Positions 1 to 7,566 of a stretch of DNA of 62,739 nt are shown one piece after another (the stretch's first letter is position 1; each line of letters begins with the position of its first letter). The stretch is taken from assembly GCF_001427385.1 (NCBI RefSeq), contig NZ_LMGJ01000007.1, forward strand, positions 1 to 62,739. The letters run 5' to 3'. This DNA comes from Mesorhizobium sp. Root157 (GTDB lineage Bacteria; Pseudomonadota; Alphaproteobacteria; Rhizobiales; Rhizobiaceae). Below the pieces are notes generated by a model, which was not told the origin of the DNA, did no database searches, and saw nothing but the letters and a program-made list of their open reading frames with translations. A program made the translations under genes and the position numbers.

Positions 1-12
1 AATGCAGTTAAT

Positions 13-399
13 TTGAGAATCAGATCGCCAAGATTCTCACAATTAAGTGCCAAACCTGCACCAAATCGGCGCATTCTCACATTTAAGTGCCAAACGACAG
101 CCTGGTTAGCGGTGCTGATGACTCTCGGCCCAGCGTTAGCCTATGCCGATGACCTTGCCCAAGGGAAGAGCTTGGTGGAGTTGAACTGCGCGCGCTGTCA
201 TGCGGTCGATCGAACAAGCGAAGGTGAGAATGCGGATGCGCCTCCCTTCCGGACGCTTTCACAGCGTTATCCTATCGATGCGCTGGAGGAAGCCTTCGCC
301 GAAGGCATATCGACTGGACACCCTGACATGCCAGAATTCGTAGCGACACCCGGCCAGATCAGCGCAATCCTTTATTATATTGGCAGCCTCAATGATTAA
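13..399 (+). CDS. c-type cytochrome, small, 5' end altered by inserted element
   Basis: Small monoheme cytochrome c, exported and heme-loaded in the periplasm. From a TTG at 13 the frame is 128 aa, with a hydrophobic signal stretch at about residues 31-45, heme motif CARCH at 59-63 and a probable axial Met in HPDMPEF near 105. The first 28 codons are read from the repeat-rich element end (13-95), so the native start and promoter have probably been lost and this N-terminus may be artificial. The mature part is closely similar to the cytochrome at 27904-28224, and both are followed by a tandem USP gene. The frame is intact from about 100 onward; whether it is still expressed is unclear. Confidence 0.7.
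   Translation: MRIRSPRFSQLSAKPAPNRRILTFKCQTTAWLAVLMTLGPALAYADDLAQGKSLVELNCARCHAVDRTSEGENADAPPFRTLSQRYPIDALEEAFAEGISTGHPDMPEFVATPGQISAILYYIGSLND
33..95. repeat. Two 23-bp direct repeats at a probable mobile-element end
   Basis: Two copies of a 23-bp sequence at 33-55 and 73-95 differ at one base (42 versus 82) and repeat with a 40-bp period. The first copy also forms an inverted pair, tgagaatc at 14-21 with gattctca at 32-39. Such subterminal repeats are typical of insertion sequence ends (the IS21 family is one with multiple end repeats). The rest of the element would lie left of the window. The family assignment is a guess. Confidence 0.5.
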
Positions 400-464
400 G
401 TCATGACCCGGATCGCAAGGCGGCGATGAGGCGTAGCACAACGAGAGACACGGAGAATTCGCAT

Positions 465-1307
465 ATGCGCGATAGCGGTCGTTTCCGAAGCTTGCTCGTC
501 GGCGTCGGTGCAGATGTCGCCCCGTCGACCGCCGCTCTGACCCATGCGATGGAACTGGCGTTGGCTTACCGGGCGAAACTCACAGTTTACGTGTTCGCTC
601 CCGATTTGTTGCAGCCATTCCCGCTAACGCTTGGTTCATCGTCGATCTGGATCGCGCAAGAAACGGATCGACTCGCAAAGGCATCCGCACACGCCACGCA
701 GACAGTTAGACAACTGGCATCCGAAAAAGGGATCGGTGTATCCATTGAACACGCCCACTCGCCATTTGACGGGCGCTACCAGCGCTTCATTGCCATGGCG
801 CGACTTCATGATCTGACAATTCTGCAAGCTGACCAGCCGTCGCATACTTGGGTCAGGCCGGCGATCGAACATGCGATTTTCGACACCGGACGGCCGGTGT
901 TAATAACTCCCGGGACAGATCGCCGTTCTATCGGAAAGGTGGCTATCGCGTGGGATGGCAGTGCCAGAGCTGCCCGAGCGGTTCGCGACAGCCTCGATTT
1001 CTTGATTATGGCTGATCAGGTCAACATCGCCACTGTTCTCGACACAAAGGGTTCGGAGGGATTAAAATCAGCCGATGAGCTCAGCAACTATCTGACCCTT
1101 TATGGTATCAAGACGAAAATCGCCGTCGTCGCAAACCAGCTGGGCGATGACGAAGGCGAAGCGATGCGTTTGTTCCTTGCGAATGAGCAGGTCGAACTGC
1201 TGGTCATGGGAGCGTTCGTACACTCGCGTTTGCGTCAAGCGGTCTTGGGCGGGATGACGCGCTCGCTTCTCGATAACTGCCCCGTACCTCTTATAATGGC
1301 TTACTAG
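465..1307 (+). CDS. Universal stress protein, two UspA domains
   Basis: Cytoplasmic stress protein of 280 aa with two UspA-type alpha/beta domains, about residues 5-150 and 155-280. The second contains [15 protein letters not shown], a usual start of Usp repeats, and ends in a VMGAFVHSR...VLGG signature that only partly matches the ATP-binding form of the family. ATG 465 is preferred over the upstream ATG 426 because GGAG lies at 452-455. It lies 65 bp downstream of the cytochrome c gene and is similar over its length to the USP at 27035-27907, which is also paired with a cytochrome c. Its biochemical role is unknown; related genes are induced at low oxygen. Confidence 0.85.
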   Translation: MRDSGRFRSLLVGVGADVAPSTAALTHAMELALAYRAKLTVYVFAPDLLQPFPLTLGSSSIWIAQETDRLAKASAHATQTVRQLASEKGIGVSIEHAHSPFDGRYQRFIAMARLHDLTILQADQPSHTWVRPAIEHAIFDTGRPVLITPGTDRRSIGKVAIAWDGSARAARAVRDSLDFLIMADQVNIATVLDTKGSEGLKSADELSNYLTLYGIKTKIAVVANQLGDDEGEAMRLFLANEQVELLVMGAFVHSRLRQAVLGGMTRSLLDNCPVPLIMAY

Positions 1308-1423
1308 AGCATATCCTGTTAGTCTGAGCCGGATGTCCAGCCTGCCTCGAAAAGTAGCGGAAGCCGCGTTGTTTGATCGTGTTGGCGCGCCTCCCAATAC
1401 ACGGCAGCCGTGACGTTCACGTG

Positions 1424-1613
1424 ACGGGGCGAGGATGCAGCCGATGATGTTGAGCAGCGTTGTCTTGCCCGAACCCGAGGGTCCAAGGAGCGCGATGACT
1501 TCGCCGGCGCGCACCTGGAGATCGACCGAGCGCAAGGCGTCGACGCGAGTCTCGCCCTCGCCGAAATGCTTGGTCACGCCCGAAACCTCAATAAGGGTAT
1601 CGCCTAGCGCCAT
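1424..1613 (-). pseudogene. ABC exporter ATPase, N-terminal fragment
   Basis: The first 63 codons encode the start of a MacB/DevA-type ABC ATPase: ATG at 1613, then VTKHFGEG and a perfect Walker [10 protein letters not shown] at about residues 44-52. Similarity stops near 1424, before the Q-loop, signature and Walker B, and the frame then runs through unrelated sequence to 1068. It follows the permease pseudogene with a 1-bp gap, as in an adaptor-permease-ATPase operon. It cannot make a functional ATPase. Confidence 0.8.
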
Positions 1614-1614
1614 T

Positions 1615-2220
1615 TCAACTTCCGAGCGCCGTTGCCGGATCGACCTTCATCGCCGCTCGAACACCCAGTGCGGAAGATAGCAGGCAAAATGCGGCAATGA
1701 TCCCGGCAAGGATAAGTGCGTTAAGCGGCTCGAGCTCCCTCGCGGCGGGGAAAATAATCCTTGACCGTCAGGATCAGCACCAGGCCTATCGCCCAGCCCG
1801 AGGCGCCGAGGATCAGCGCTTCCTGCACAATCAGCGCGACAATGGTTCGATCGGGTGCTCCGATCAGCTTGAGCGTGGCGAACTGTTTCAGTTTCTGCAT
1901 CGTCATCGTGTAGATGATAAGGGCGATCCAACTGCGCTGACGGAAAGCAGAATGCCGAGGAAAAGTCCGATCTGGCGGCGCGCCTTGTCCACCACTGAGT
2001 AGAGGCGCAGGGTGCGCCCGGCATGAGGAGCCTCGACATTCTGGTAGTTGACCGCACCGGTCTCCGCCACGCCCGCCTTAACAACCGCAAGCGCATCCGA
2101 AACCAGCCCATTATAGATGCCGATCATCGCCAGGACGACCGTCATCAGCAACCCTAGCCCGAAACAGGTGAGGGCGAAGCGGAACAGACCGTGGCGAATG
2201 TCCTTGAGCGCCAGATTCAT
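1615..2220 (-). pseudogene. FtsX/DevC-like ABC exporter permease, degraded
   Basis: Remnant of the membrane subunit of a DevBCA/MacB-type exporter. The N-terminal segment (2220 to about 1930) holds the first membrane helix and the beginning of the periplasmic region. After a frameshift near 1930, MTMQKLKQFATLKLIGAP resumes in another frame, and after a second shift near 1740 a typical C-terminus (NALILAGIIAAFCLLSSALG) reaches the stop at 1615. About 200 codons remain of roughly 380 usual, so much of the periplasmic domain is deleted. The start codon overlaps the end of the adaptor gene. Confidence 0.8.
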
Positions 2221-2470
2221 GGGACATTCCCAATGCGCGCGCGCCGGCCCTCCGTGGCGCCCTGTGGTGGCCTGGCGACGATCACGTCAGACAGGCTGTC
2301 TGTGACCTCGACGCGACCACGATCGTCGCGGGCGCCGAAGGTCAGCTCCACTCTTGTCAGACGCCCGTCCTGTAGCGACCAGACCGTGCCGCGATGTCCG
2401 TCAAATCCCGTGATCGCAACCTCCGGCACCATAAGGGCATTTGCAGTGGCTGTTCTGCCTCTTCATGGGG
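2217..2470 (-). pseudogene. HlyD/DevB-like adaptor, C-terminal fragment
   Basis: About 84 codons of the C-terminal part of a membrane-fusion adaptor. NALMVPEVAI is followed by the beta-barrel-like stretch VWSLQDGRLTRVELTFG and a short tail. It ends at 2217, overlapping the permease start at 2220 by 4 bp, which identifies this as the first gene of the same lost exporter operon. The upstream two-thirds of the gene is missing. The 2470-2580 sequence is unrecognised. Confidence 0.65.
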
Positions 2471-2579
2471 AGCGCGGTGCTTTGGTTCGGCGAGTTCAGG
2501 AAGCTGATTCTTCGCTGGAGTGACCAGTTACGGTGTCTCGCGAGCACTCCATATGAGCAAGACACCCTCCGCTAAGTCC

Positions 2580-2649
2580 CGGAGTCCCTAGTCACTGCCA
2601 TGACGGCACTGGGGTAGCGTTCAGCGCGAGCGTCGCCAATGATGTCCAT
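2580..2649 (-). pseudogene. Internal fragment of the CoA-ligase/GNAT acetyltransferase gene
   Basis: A 70-bp minus-strand stretch encodes MDIIGDARAERYPSAVMAV, matching VDIIGDAPAERYRSAVMAV in the middle of the intact gene at 21844-24540. The similarity is also visible in the DNA around 23460-23520. It stops abruptly at 2650, where an IS256-type fragment begins, so the insertion or a later deletion removed the rest. This is one of two scraps of this gene family in the window. Confidence 0.7.
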
Positions 2650-2846
2650 CTCTAACGAGTTGCTGGACTAACTTCTAGAAGGCCGCCAGCGCGGCGTTTG
2701 AGCAGGGCGGCCTGCTTAATTCTCTGAAGAAAGCGCTAACCGAGCGCGCGTTGAACGCGGAGATAGATCACCACCTTGCCGGCGAGGATGGCGCCGGCAA
2801 CACGCGCAACGGTTACGGTAGCAAGAGGGGTGTGCTAGCCGCGTAG
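2650..2846 (+). mobile_element. IS256-family transposase fragment
   Basis: In plus-strand frames interrupted by one stop/frameshift, this stretch encodes NELLD, LLEGRQ, then EQGGLLNSLKKALTERALNA and EIDHHLAGEDG, NTRNGYGSK. These are conserved N-terminal blocks of IS256 (Mutator-like) transposases. The frame ends at a TAG near 2843 and nothing of the catalytic domain follows. It is a dead remnant touching the acetyltransferase scrap on its left. Confidence 0.75.
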
Positions 2847-2915
2847 TCTTCGTAGGAGAACAAGCCGCCGTCGGCAACATCTTTGCACATTTCCTACTTT
2901 TCGGCAGACCACTCT

Positions 2916-4247
2916 TCATCCACCGCTAAAAAACCGGGCTTCGAAGCCGTCCTGCCGCCCCTCCCGCGGCGAAAGCAGTTCGATCCTGCTGCCACTGCCG
3001 GTGGCGATGGTGCGGGCGATGGCCAATCCGAGACCGGCGCCGTCTGCCTGCGCCCGACCCCTCTCGAATGGCTCGGACAGGCGGGAAAGCAGGTCTGGTG
3101 CTACGATCGGTCCAGCGTTGGTGACGCGCAGCACACCGTCCGCCGACATTACCACACGCACCGGCTCTTGCCCTGAACCGTGCTTCAGCGCGTTCTCGAT
3201 CAGGTTGCGCGCAAGGATAGCGAAAGCGTCGGCGTCAATATGCGAGAGCACGGGAACATCGGGCAAAACCAGCTCAACGCGCCCGGCAGTGCCCGCGTCC
3301 GCGGTCATTTCGTTCACGACCATATTGAGGATGACAGCGAGATCGATCGGCTCCACTGCCCGAAGGCGCGCGCCTTCGGCTCTCGCCAGTTGCATCAGCT
3401 TTTCCGACAGCCGCACAAGTCGTCGCAGGGCGGCTTCAATCTCAAGGGCGCGTTCGCGCGCGACCTTGTCCGATGTCTCGATGATCAGCCTTTGCGTCTG
3501 CGCGAGCGCCGCCGCTACCGGCGTGCGCAACTCATGCGCAGAATTGGCGGTAAAGCTGCGTTCGGCTTCCAGCGTTCGCTTGAGACGCTCCAGCAGGCGG
3601 TTAACTGCGAACGCGTTCGGCCGTATCTCCGAAGGCAGGCCAGCCATGGAAACGGGTGTCAGGTCGTCGGTGCCCCGGGCCTCGATGTCGAAGCGCAGGC
3701 GCCTGAGCGGCGCCATCGACAGGCGCACAAGCGCCCATACTCCGATCAGGCTGACAGGAACGAGCAGGCCAAGCGGAAGCGCAAGTCCAAGAAATGTCTG
3801 CCACGCCACCGCGCGGCGGCGCGCCAGCGGCTCGGCAACGGAAATGGTCACCGTCCCCTGGAGGGCGGCATCGGAATAGATGCGGTGGGTAGGCGTATCC
3901 GTAAATCCCATGCCGGTGAACGGCGGGAAGACAGTTAAATCGGCTTTGTGCGAACGCAGCAGGACCTGGCCTTCGACATCCCGTACCACATAGGTGAAGT
4001 ATTCATCGTGCTCCCGCATCGTCGCGACGCTTTGGCTCGGCTCGTCATCGCTGTCCCGGTCGATGATATCACGAACGGCCAGCGGCAGGAGACGCTGGCC
4101 GGTTTCCTCAAGTGCGCTGTCAAAGACCTCGTCCATCTCATGGCGAAGCTTTTGCACGGTCAGTGCGGCCGTCGCCACCCAGAGCAGGGTCATACCCAGC
4201 CCCAGCCAGAGCGACAGGCGCCATTGCAGGCTTCGAGGCGCAATCAT
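2916..4247 (-). CDS. Sensor histidine kinase, QseC/PmrB-like
   Basis: Inner-membrane sensor kinase of 443 aa. Membrane helices lie at about 10-32 and 165-190 and flank a periplasmic sensor domain; a HAMP-like linker follows (RLSMAPLRRL). The H-box is SFTANSAHELRTPVAAAL, the N-box NLIENALKHG and the G-box GAGLGLAIA. The ATG at 4247 overlaps the stop of the response regulator gene (ATGA), so the two are translationally coupled; the longer open frame starting at 4481 is antisense-style extension into the regulator. It probably phosphorylates the regulator at 4244-4906. The signal is unknown; the divergent PepSY and redox genes suggest metal or envelope redox state. Confidence 0.92.
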   Translation of the reverse strand: MIAPRSLQWRLSLWLGLGMTLLWVATAALTVQKLRHEMDEVFDSALEETGQRLLPLAVRDIIDRDSDDEPSQSVATMREHDEYFTYVVRDVEGQVLLRSHKADLTVFPPFTGMGFTDTPTHRIYSDAALQGTVTISVAEPLARRRAVAWQTFLGLALPLGLLVPVSLIGVWALVRLSMAPLRRLRFDIEARGTDDLTPVSMAGLPSEIRPNAFAVNRLLERLKRTLEAERSFTANSAHELRTPVAAALAQTQRLIIETSDKVARERALEIEAALRRLVRLSEKLMQLARAEGARLRAVEPIDLAVILNMVVNEMTADAGTAGRVELVLPDVPVLSHIDADAFAILARNLIENALKHGSGQEPVRVVMSADGVLRVTNAGPIVAPDLLSRLSEPFERGRAQADGAGLGLAIARTIATGSGSRIELLSPREGRQDGFEARFFSGG

Positions 4248-4906
4248 CGGGCACCACCCAGCCGGTAGCCGATCCCGCGCACCGTTTCGATGGCAGACTG
4301 CCCCAGTTTCTTGCGCAGACGGCTGACATGCACCTCGATCGTGTTGCTCTCCACCTCGGAACCGAAGGGATAGAGACGTTCCTCCAACTGCATCTTCGAA
4401 ATCACCTGGCCGGGCCGCTGTACGAAAGCCTCGAACAGTGCCCATTCCCGCGCCGTCAGATCGATGGAGCGACCGCTGCACATGACCGTCCTGGCGGCGA
4501 GATCGACCTGAAGCTCCCCAAGCGTGACGAGCGGGTTGGGATTGCCACTGTAGCGACGCGCCACGGAGCTCAGCCGTGCCGACAACTCGGACAGATCAAA
4601 CGGCTTGGTCATATAGTCATCCGCGCCCGCATTGAGTCCGTTAATTCGGTCCGAAATCTGATCCATCGCCGTCAGGATGATGACCGGCGTTACGCTGCCT
4701 TTACGGCGCAGACTGCGTAGGAAGGCGATGCCTTGCCCATCGGGAAGCATGAGGTCGAGAAGGACGAGGTCGTAAGCGGCGCTGTCCAGATGGTCCGTCG
4801 CCGCGTCGAGACGGGTGACCCAGTCGACCGAATGACTGTCGGCCGCGATGTGATCGCGCACCGCCGCGCCGAGGACCGTGTCGTCTTCAACCAGAAGGAC
4901 TCTCAT
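4244..4906 (-). CDS. Response regulator, OmpR family
   Basis: 220-aa DNA-binding response regulator. The receiver domain (1-115) has the acidic pair EDD near residue 7, phosphoacceptor Asp in LVLLDLMLPDG at about 51 and Lys in MTKPFDL near 101. The winged-helix domain (125-218) includes ARTVMCSGRSIDLTAREWAL and ends VSRLRKKLGQSAIETVRGIGYRL. It is the first gene of a regulator-kinase operon and is divergent from the PepSY gene at 5045. The 16-bp palindrome at 4947-4962 in the shared intergenic region is a candidate binding site. Confidence 0.93.
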   Translation of the reverse strand: MRVLLVEDDTVLGAAVRDHIAADSHSVDWVTRLDAATDHLDSAAYDLVLLDLMLPDGQGIAFLRSLRRKGSVTPVIILTAMDQISDRINGLNAGADDYMTKPFDLSELSARLSSVARRYSGNPNPLVTLGELQVDLAARTVMCSGRSIDLTAREWALFEAFVQRPGQVISKMQLEERLYPFGSEVESNTIEVHVSRLRKKLGQSAIETVRGIGYRLGGAR

Positions 4907-4946
4907 GAAGGTACCCCGCCTGTTCCTGACTTCTGGCCGCCGAACC

Positions 4947-4962
4947 TGTCAGCCGGCTGACA
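4947..4962. promoter_or_regulatory. Perfect 16-bp palindrome, candidate operator
   Basis: TGTCAGCCGGCTGACA is perfectly self-complementary. It lies in the 138-bp gap between the divergent response regulator (start 4906) and PepSY gene (start 5045), 41 bp upstream of the regulator start codon. OmpR-family regulators often use direct repeats, so another dimeric regulator is also possible. No experimental support can be read from the sequence. Confidence 0.45.
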
Positions 4963-5044
4963 CAAAAGCCGATCCGGCTTCAGCTATCCGTCAGGAATGG
5001 GTGCCAGCATTCCGCGGTGCAAACACTGATGCAGGACAAATGAC

Positions 5045-5446
5045 ATGACCAAACATATTGCCGCAGCCGCACTTTTTCTCGTCGCAGCGGGAACCGGCAT
5101 GGCCATGGCCGACGATGACTGTCATGTCCCGATGAATCAGTGGCAGCCGCGCGAAGCGGTACAGAAGATGGCCGAGACACGCGGCTGGCAGGTAAGCCGC
5201 ATCAAGATCGATGACGGTTGCTATCAGGTCCGGGGTCTCGACGAGACCGGACAGGCATTCAAGGCGAAGATCGATCCCGAAACCTTTTCAGTCGTCAATA
5301 TGAAGCGCAAGGACCGGCGTGACGACGACGATGGGCCGCGCGAGCGGCGGCAGTCGTCCGGACCCGGCACGGGCGGCCCTTCGGGCACCCTGCCCGCAGA
5401 CAAGTTGTTCGAGACGGGCAAGCCGCCGAAAAGTGTTGTGAAGTGA
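5045..5446 (+). CDS. Exported PepSY-domain protein
   Basis: 133-aa periplasmic protein. A signal peptide (residues 1-22, cleavage after AMA) precedes a PepSY domain of about 65 residues (PREAVQKMAETRGWQVSRIK to GQAFKAKIDPETFSVV). A charged, low-complexity tail follows (DRRDDDDGPRERR, then Gly/Pro/Ser-rich). Two cysteines, near residues 26 and 59, could form a disulfide. It is divergent from the two-component operon and 53 bp upstream of the cytochrome b561 gene. PepSY proteins next to QseBC-like systems and b-type cytochromes are common; the role here is inferred to be periplasmic redox or metal handling. Confidence 0.85.
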   Translation: MTKHIAAAALFLVAAGTGMAMADDDCHVPMNQWQPREAVQKMAETRGWQVSRIKIDDGCYQVRGLDETGQAFKAKIDPETFSVVNMKRKDRRDDDDGPRERRQSSGPGTGGPSGTLPADKLFETGKPPKSVVK

Positions 5447-5499
5447 CGTGGCTATTCCTCCACATTCACCGCCATCTCTCAACGGGAGGAAAATAGACC

Positions 5500-6015
5500 G
5501 TGTCCCAAAATTCTGCTCGCTACTCGAAAACCATGGTGGTCGTTCACTGGCTGACCGCCCTTCTGGTGCTCGGCGCCTGGCTGACCGCTGCGGGTGGTCG
5601 CGAAGTGGTTCAGCGCCCGCCCGTGCTGCATTTCACACTGGGGCTGGCGGTGCTGGCTCTCGTCGTGCCGCGCCTGATCCTGCGGCTGGCAGGGGCTGTG
5701 CCCGACATGACCGAGCAGCGCAACTGGCTTGCAACCGCCGCAAAGATCGGCCACGGCCTGCTCTATCTGCTTCTGATCGGTCTGCCGCTCACCGGCTGGT
5801 ACGCCGCATCGCGCATGGGGGTACCGGTCTCGTTCCTCGGCATCGAGCTTCCGGCACTCACGACAGCTGTACAGGGGCAACCCGGCCTGATCGCCGATCT
5901 CCACGAGAACGCCGGCACGTTTATCATGATCCTTGCCGGCTTGCACGCCCTGATGGCCATCTGGCACCAGTTCGTCCTGCGCGACGGAACTCTCCAGCGC
6001 ATGAGCCTGCGCTAA
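5500..6015 (+). CDS. Cytochrome b561 family membrane protein
   Basis: 171-aa integral membrane di-heme cytochrome b, with four predicted helices. Candidate heme ligands are the histidines in VVHWLTALL, HFTLG, KIGHGLLYL and LHALMAIWHQ. The GTG at 5500 follows GGGAGG at 5482-5487 and gives the expected family length. It would pass electrons between the quinone pool and a periplasmic acceptor, and its place after a PepSY protein suggests that the acceptor is exported. The substrate is not known. Confidence 0.88.
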   Translation: MSQNSARYSKTMVVVHWLTALLVLGAWLTAAGGREVVQRPPVLHFTLGLAVLALVVPRLILRLAGAVPDMTEQRNWLATAAKIGHGLLYLLLIGLPLTGWYAASRMGVPVSFLGIELPALTTAVQGQPGLIADLHENAGTFIMILAGLHALMAIWHQFVLRDGTLQRMSLR

Positions 6016-6122
6016 GCAAGGCTTCCGTCCGCCAGCCTCTTGAGCCATAGTTCGCCTGAGAAATGCCGAGACGGCAGGAGTGGGTCCCGGGCTAGGCATC
6101 GCAACCCCGCAGGGAGGCTTTG

Positions 6123-6821
6123 GTGCGTGCACATACCCATCCGGAAAACCATCTGGTCGAGCGCATCGGCTGGCTGCGCGCCGCGGTCCTCGGTGCGAAT
6201 GACGGGATCGTCTCGACCGCGAGCCTGATCGTCGGCGTCACCGCCGCCGCGGCCTCGACCTCCGACGTGCTGGTCGCCGGCGTCGCCGGCCTGGTGGCCG
6301 GCGCCATGTCGATGGCGGCTGGCGAATACGTATCGGTCAGTTCCCAGTCCGACACCGAGCAGGCCGATCTCGCTCGCGAACGAAGTGAGCTTGCAAGCCA
6401 GCCCGATTTCGAACGCGAGGAACTGGCGCAGATCTACGTGGAGCGCGGTCTCGACCAGGCCCTCGCCCGCCAGGTGGCCGATCAACTCATGGCCAGGGAT
6501 GCACTGGGCGCGCATGCGCGCGACGAACTGGGTATGTCCGAGGTGACTGCGGCTCGGCCAATCCAGGCGGCATTCACTTCGGCAGCGACCTTCGCAGCCG
6601 GCGCCGCACTGCCGTTGCTGGCGGCGGTGCTGATGCCGCGTTCCATGCTGATCGCCGGAGTGTCCGTCGCCTCCCTCGTCTTTCTCGCTCTGCTCGGCGC
6701 GATAGGAGCGCGTGCCGGCGGTGCCAGGATCGGCAAGGCCATGGCGCGCGTGACCTTCTGGGGTGCCGTGGCGATGGCGCTGACGGCAGGTATCGGAGCC
6801 ATCTTCGGCACAGTAGTGTAA
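6123..6821 (+). CDS. VIT1/CCC1-family Fe/Mn transporter
   Basis: 232-aa membrane protein. The N-terminal helix contains GANDGIVSTASLIVGV, a signature of the VIT1/CCC1 family; the second helix has GAMSMAAGEYVSVSSQ with the Met and Glu expected in the metal path. A cytoplasmic acidic helical insert (DTEQADLARERSEL to DEL, about residues 80-140) is followed by three more helices. GTG 6123 is five bases after GGGAGG at 6112-6117; TTG 6120 is also possible. Likely exports or compartmentalises Fe(II)/Mn(II). It lies among redox genes that could alter iron redox state. Confidence 0.9.
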   Translation: MRAHTHPENHLVERIGWLRAAVLGANDGIVSTASLIVGVTAAAASTSDVLVAGVAGLVAGAMSMAAGEYVSVSSQSDTEQADLARERSELASQPDFEREELAQIYVERGLDQALARQVADQLMARDALGAHARDELGMSEVTAARPIQAAFTSAATFAAGAALPLLAAVLMPRSMLIAGVSVASLVFLALLGAIGARAGGARIGKAMARVTFWGAVAMALTAGIGAIFGTVV

Positions 6822-7083
6822 GAGGCGGCTCTCAAAAACCGGTCCTATCTCCCTCATGAATTGATGGCGAAGGCTTCATGTCGCCTTCGGCTATGGCCGA
6901 TGGTGTGATCGGCGCAGACCCAACGGCTGCCTCGCACCGTGGTCCACACCGACTGTTTCCTGACGGCAAGCTGAAGCAAAAGTCACGCGGCTGTCAGCAA
7001 GCGCTCAGGCGCCTTCTTCAGATTGATCGCACCGGCGGGCAGACGACACCGCCGGTTCGCGGCTCTGGAAAGGCACCATCGAC

Positions 7084-7554
7084 ATGAAATCGCTTCTTGC
7101 ACTCCTCGCCATTACGACGGCGCTCACGCTTCCCGGCCTCGCCATGGGCCGGCCCGTGACGCTGGCAACGACGCTGGGCAACTACGGGGGCGACGGCGCC
7201 TATCTGGCGCTCTATGTCACCGATGCACAAGGCGCTTATGCCGGCAGTTTGTGGATGGCTGGCGCCAAGTCCAAATATTACGAGCACCTGTCCGGCTGGT
7301 ATCGTGCCACCGGCGGCAACATCGCGGAAATCGACGGCATCACCGGCGCCAGTGTCGGCGCTGGCCGCACGCTGGAAGTCACCCTGGATCTGGCCGACCC
7401 GCTGTTCGATGCCGGCTATACACTGCACATCGATGCCGCTGTCGAGGACATGCGCGACAGTCCCGACGAACTGGCTGTCCCACTGACGGCCGGCGGCGCT
7501 GGTAAGGCGGTCCCCGGCCGGCGCTACATCGTCGATTTCTCCTACGCCATGTAG
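7084..7554 (+). CDS. DUF2271 exported protein, possible flavinylation target
   Basis: 156-aa protein with a signal peptide (1-22) and a DUF2271 beta-rich domain. Residues 84-90 read DGITGAS, which fits the (S/T)GA(S/T) context in which ApbE attaches FMN in NqrC/RnfG-type proteins; Ser90 would be the acceptor. It is 12 bp upstream of the PepSY-flavodoxin reductase gene and two genes upstream of apbE, a co-occurrence seen in many proteobacteria. Flavinylation is inference; family membership is well supported by YLALYVTDAQGAYAGSLW and the overall length. Confidence 0.82.
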   Translation: MKSLLALLAITTALTLPGLAMGRPVTLATTLGNYGGDGAYLALYVTDAQGAYAGSLWMAGAKSKYYEHLSGWYRATGGNIAEIDGITGASVGAGRTLEVTLDLADPLFDAGYTLHIDAAVEDMRDSPDELAVPLTAGGAGKAVPGRRYIVDFSYAM

Positions 7555-7566
7555 CGGGAGGCAGCC

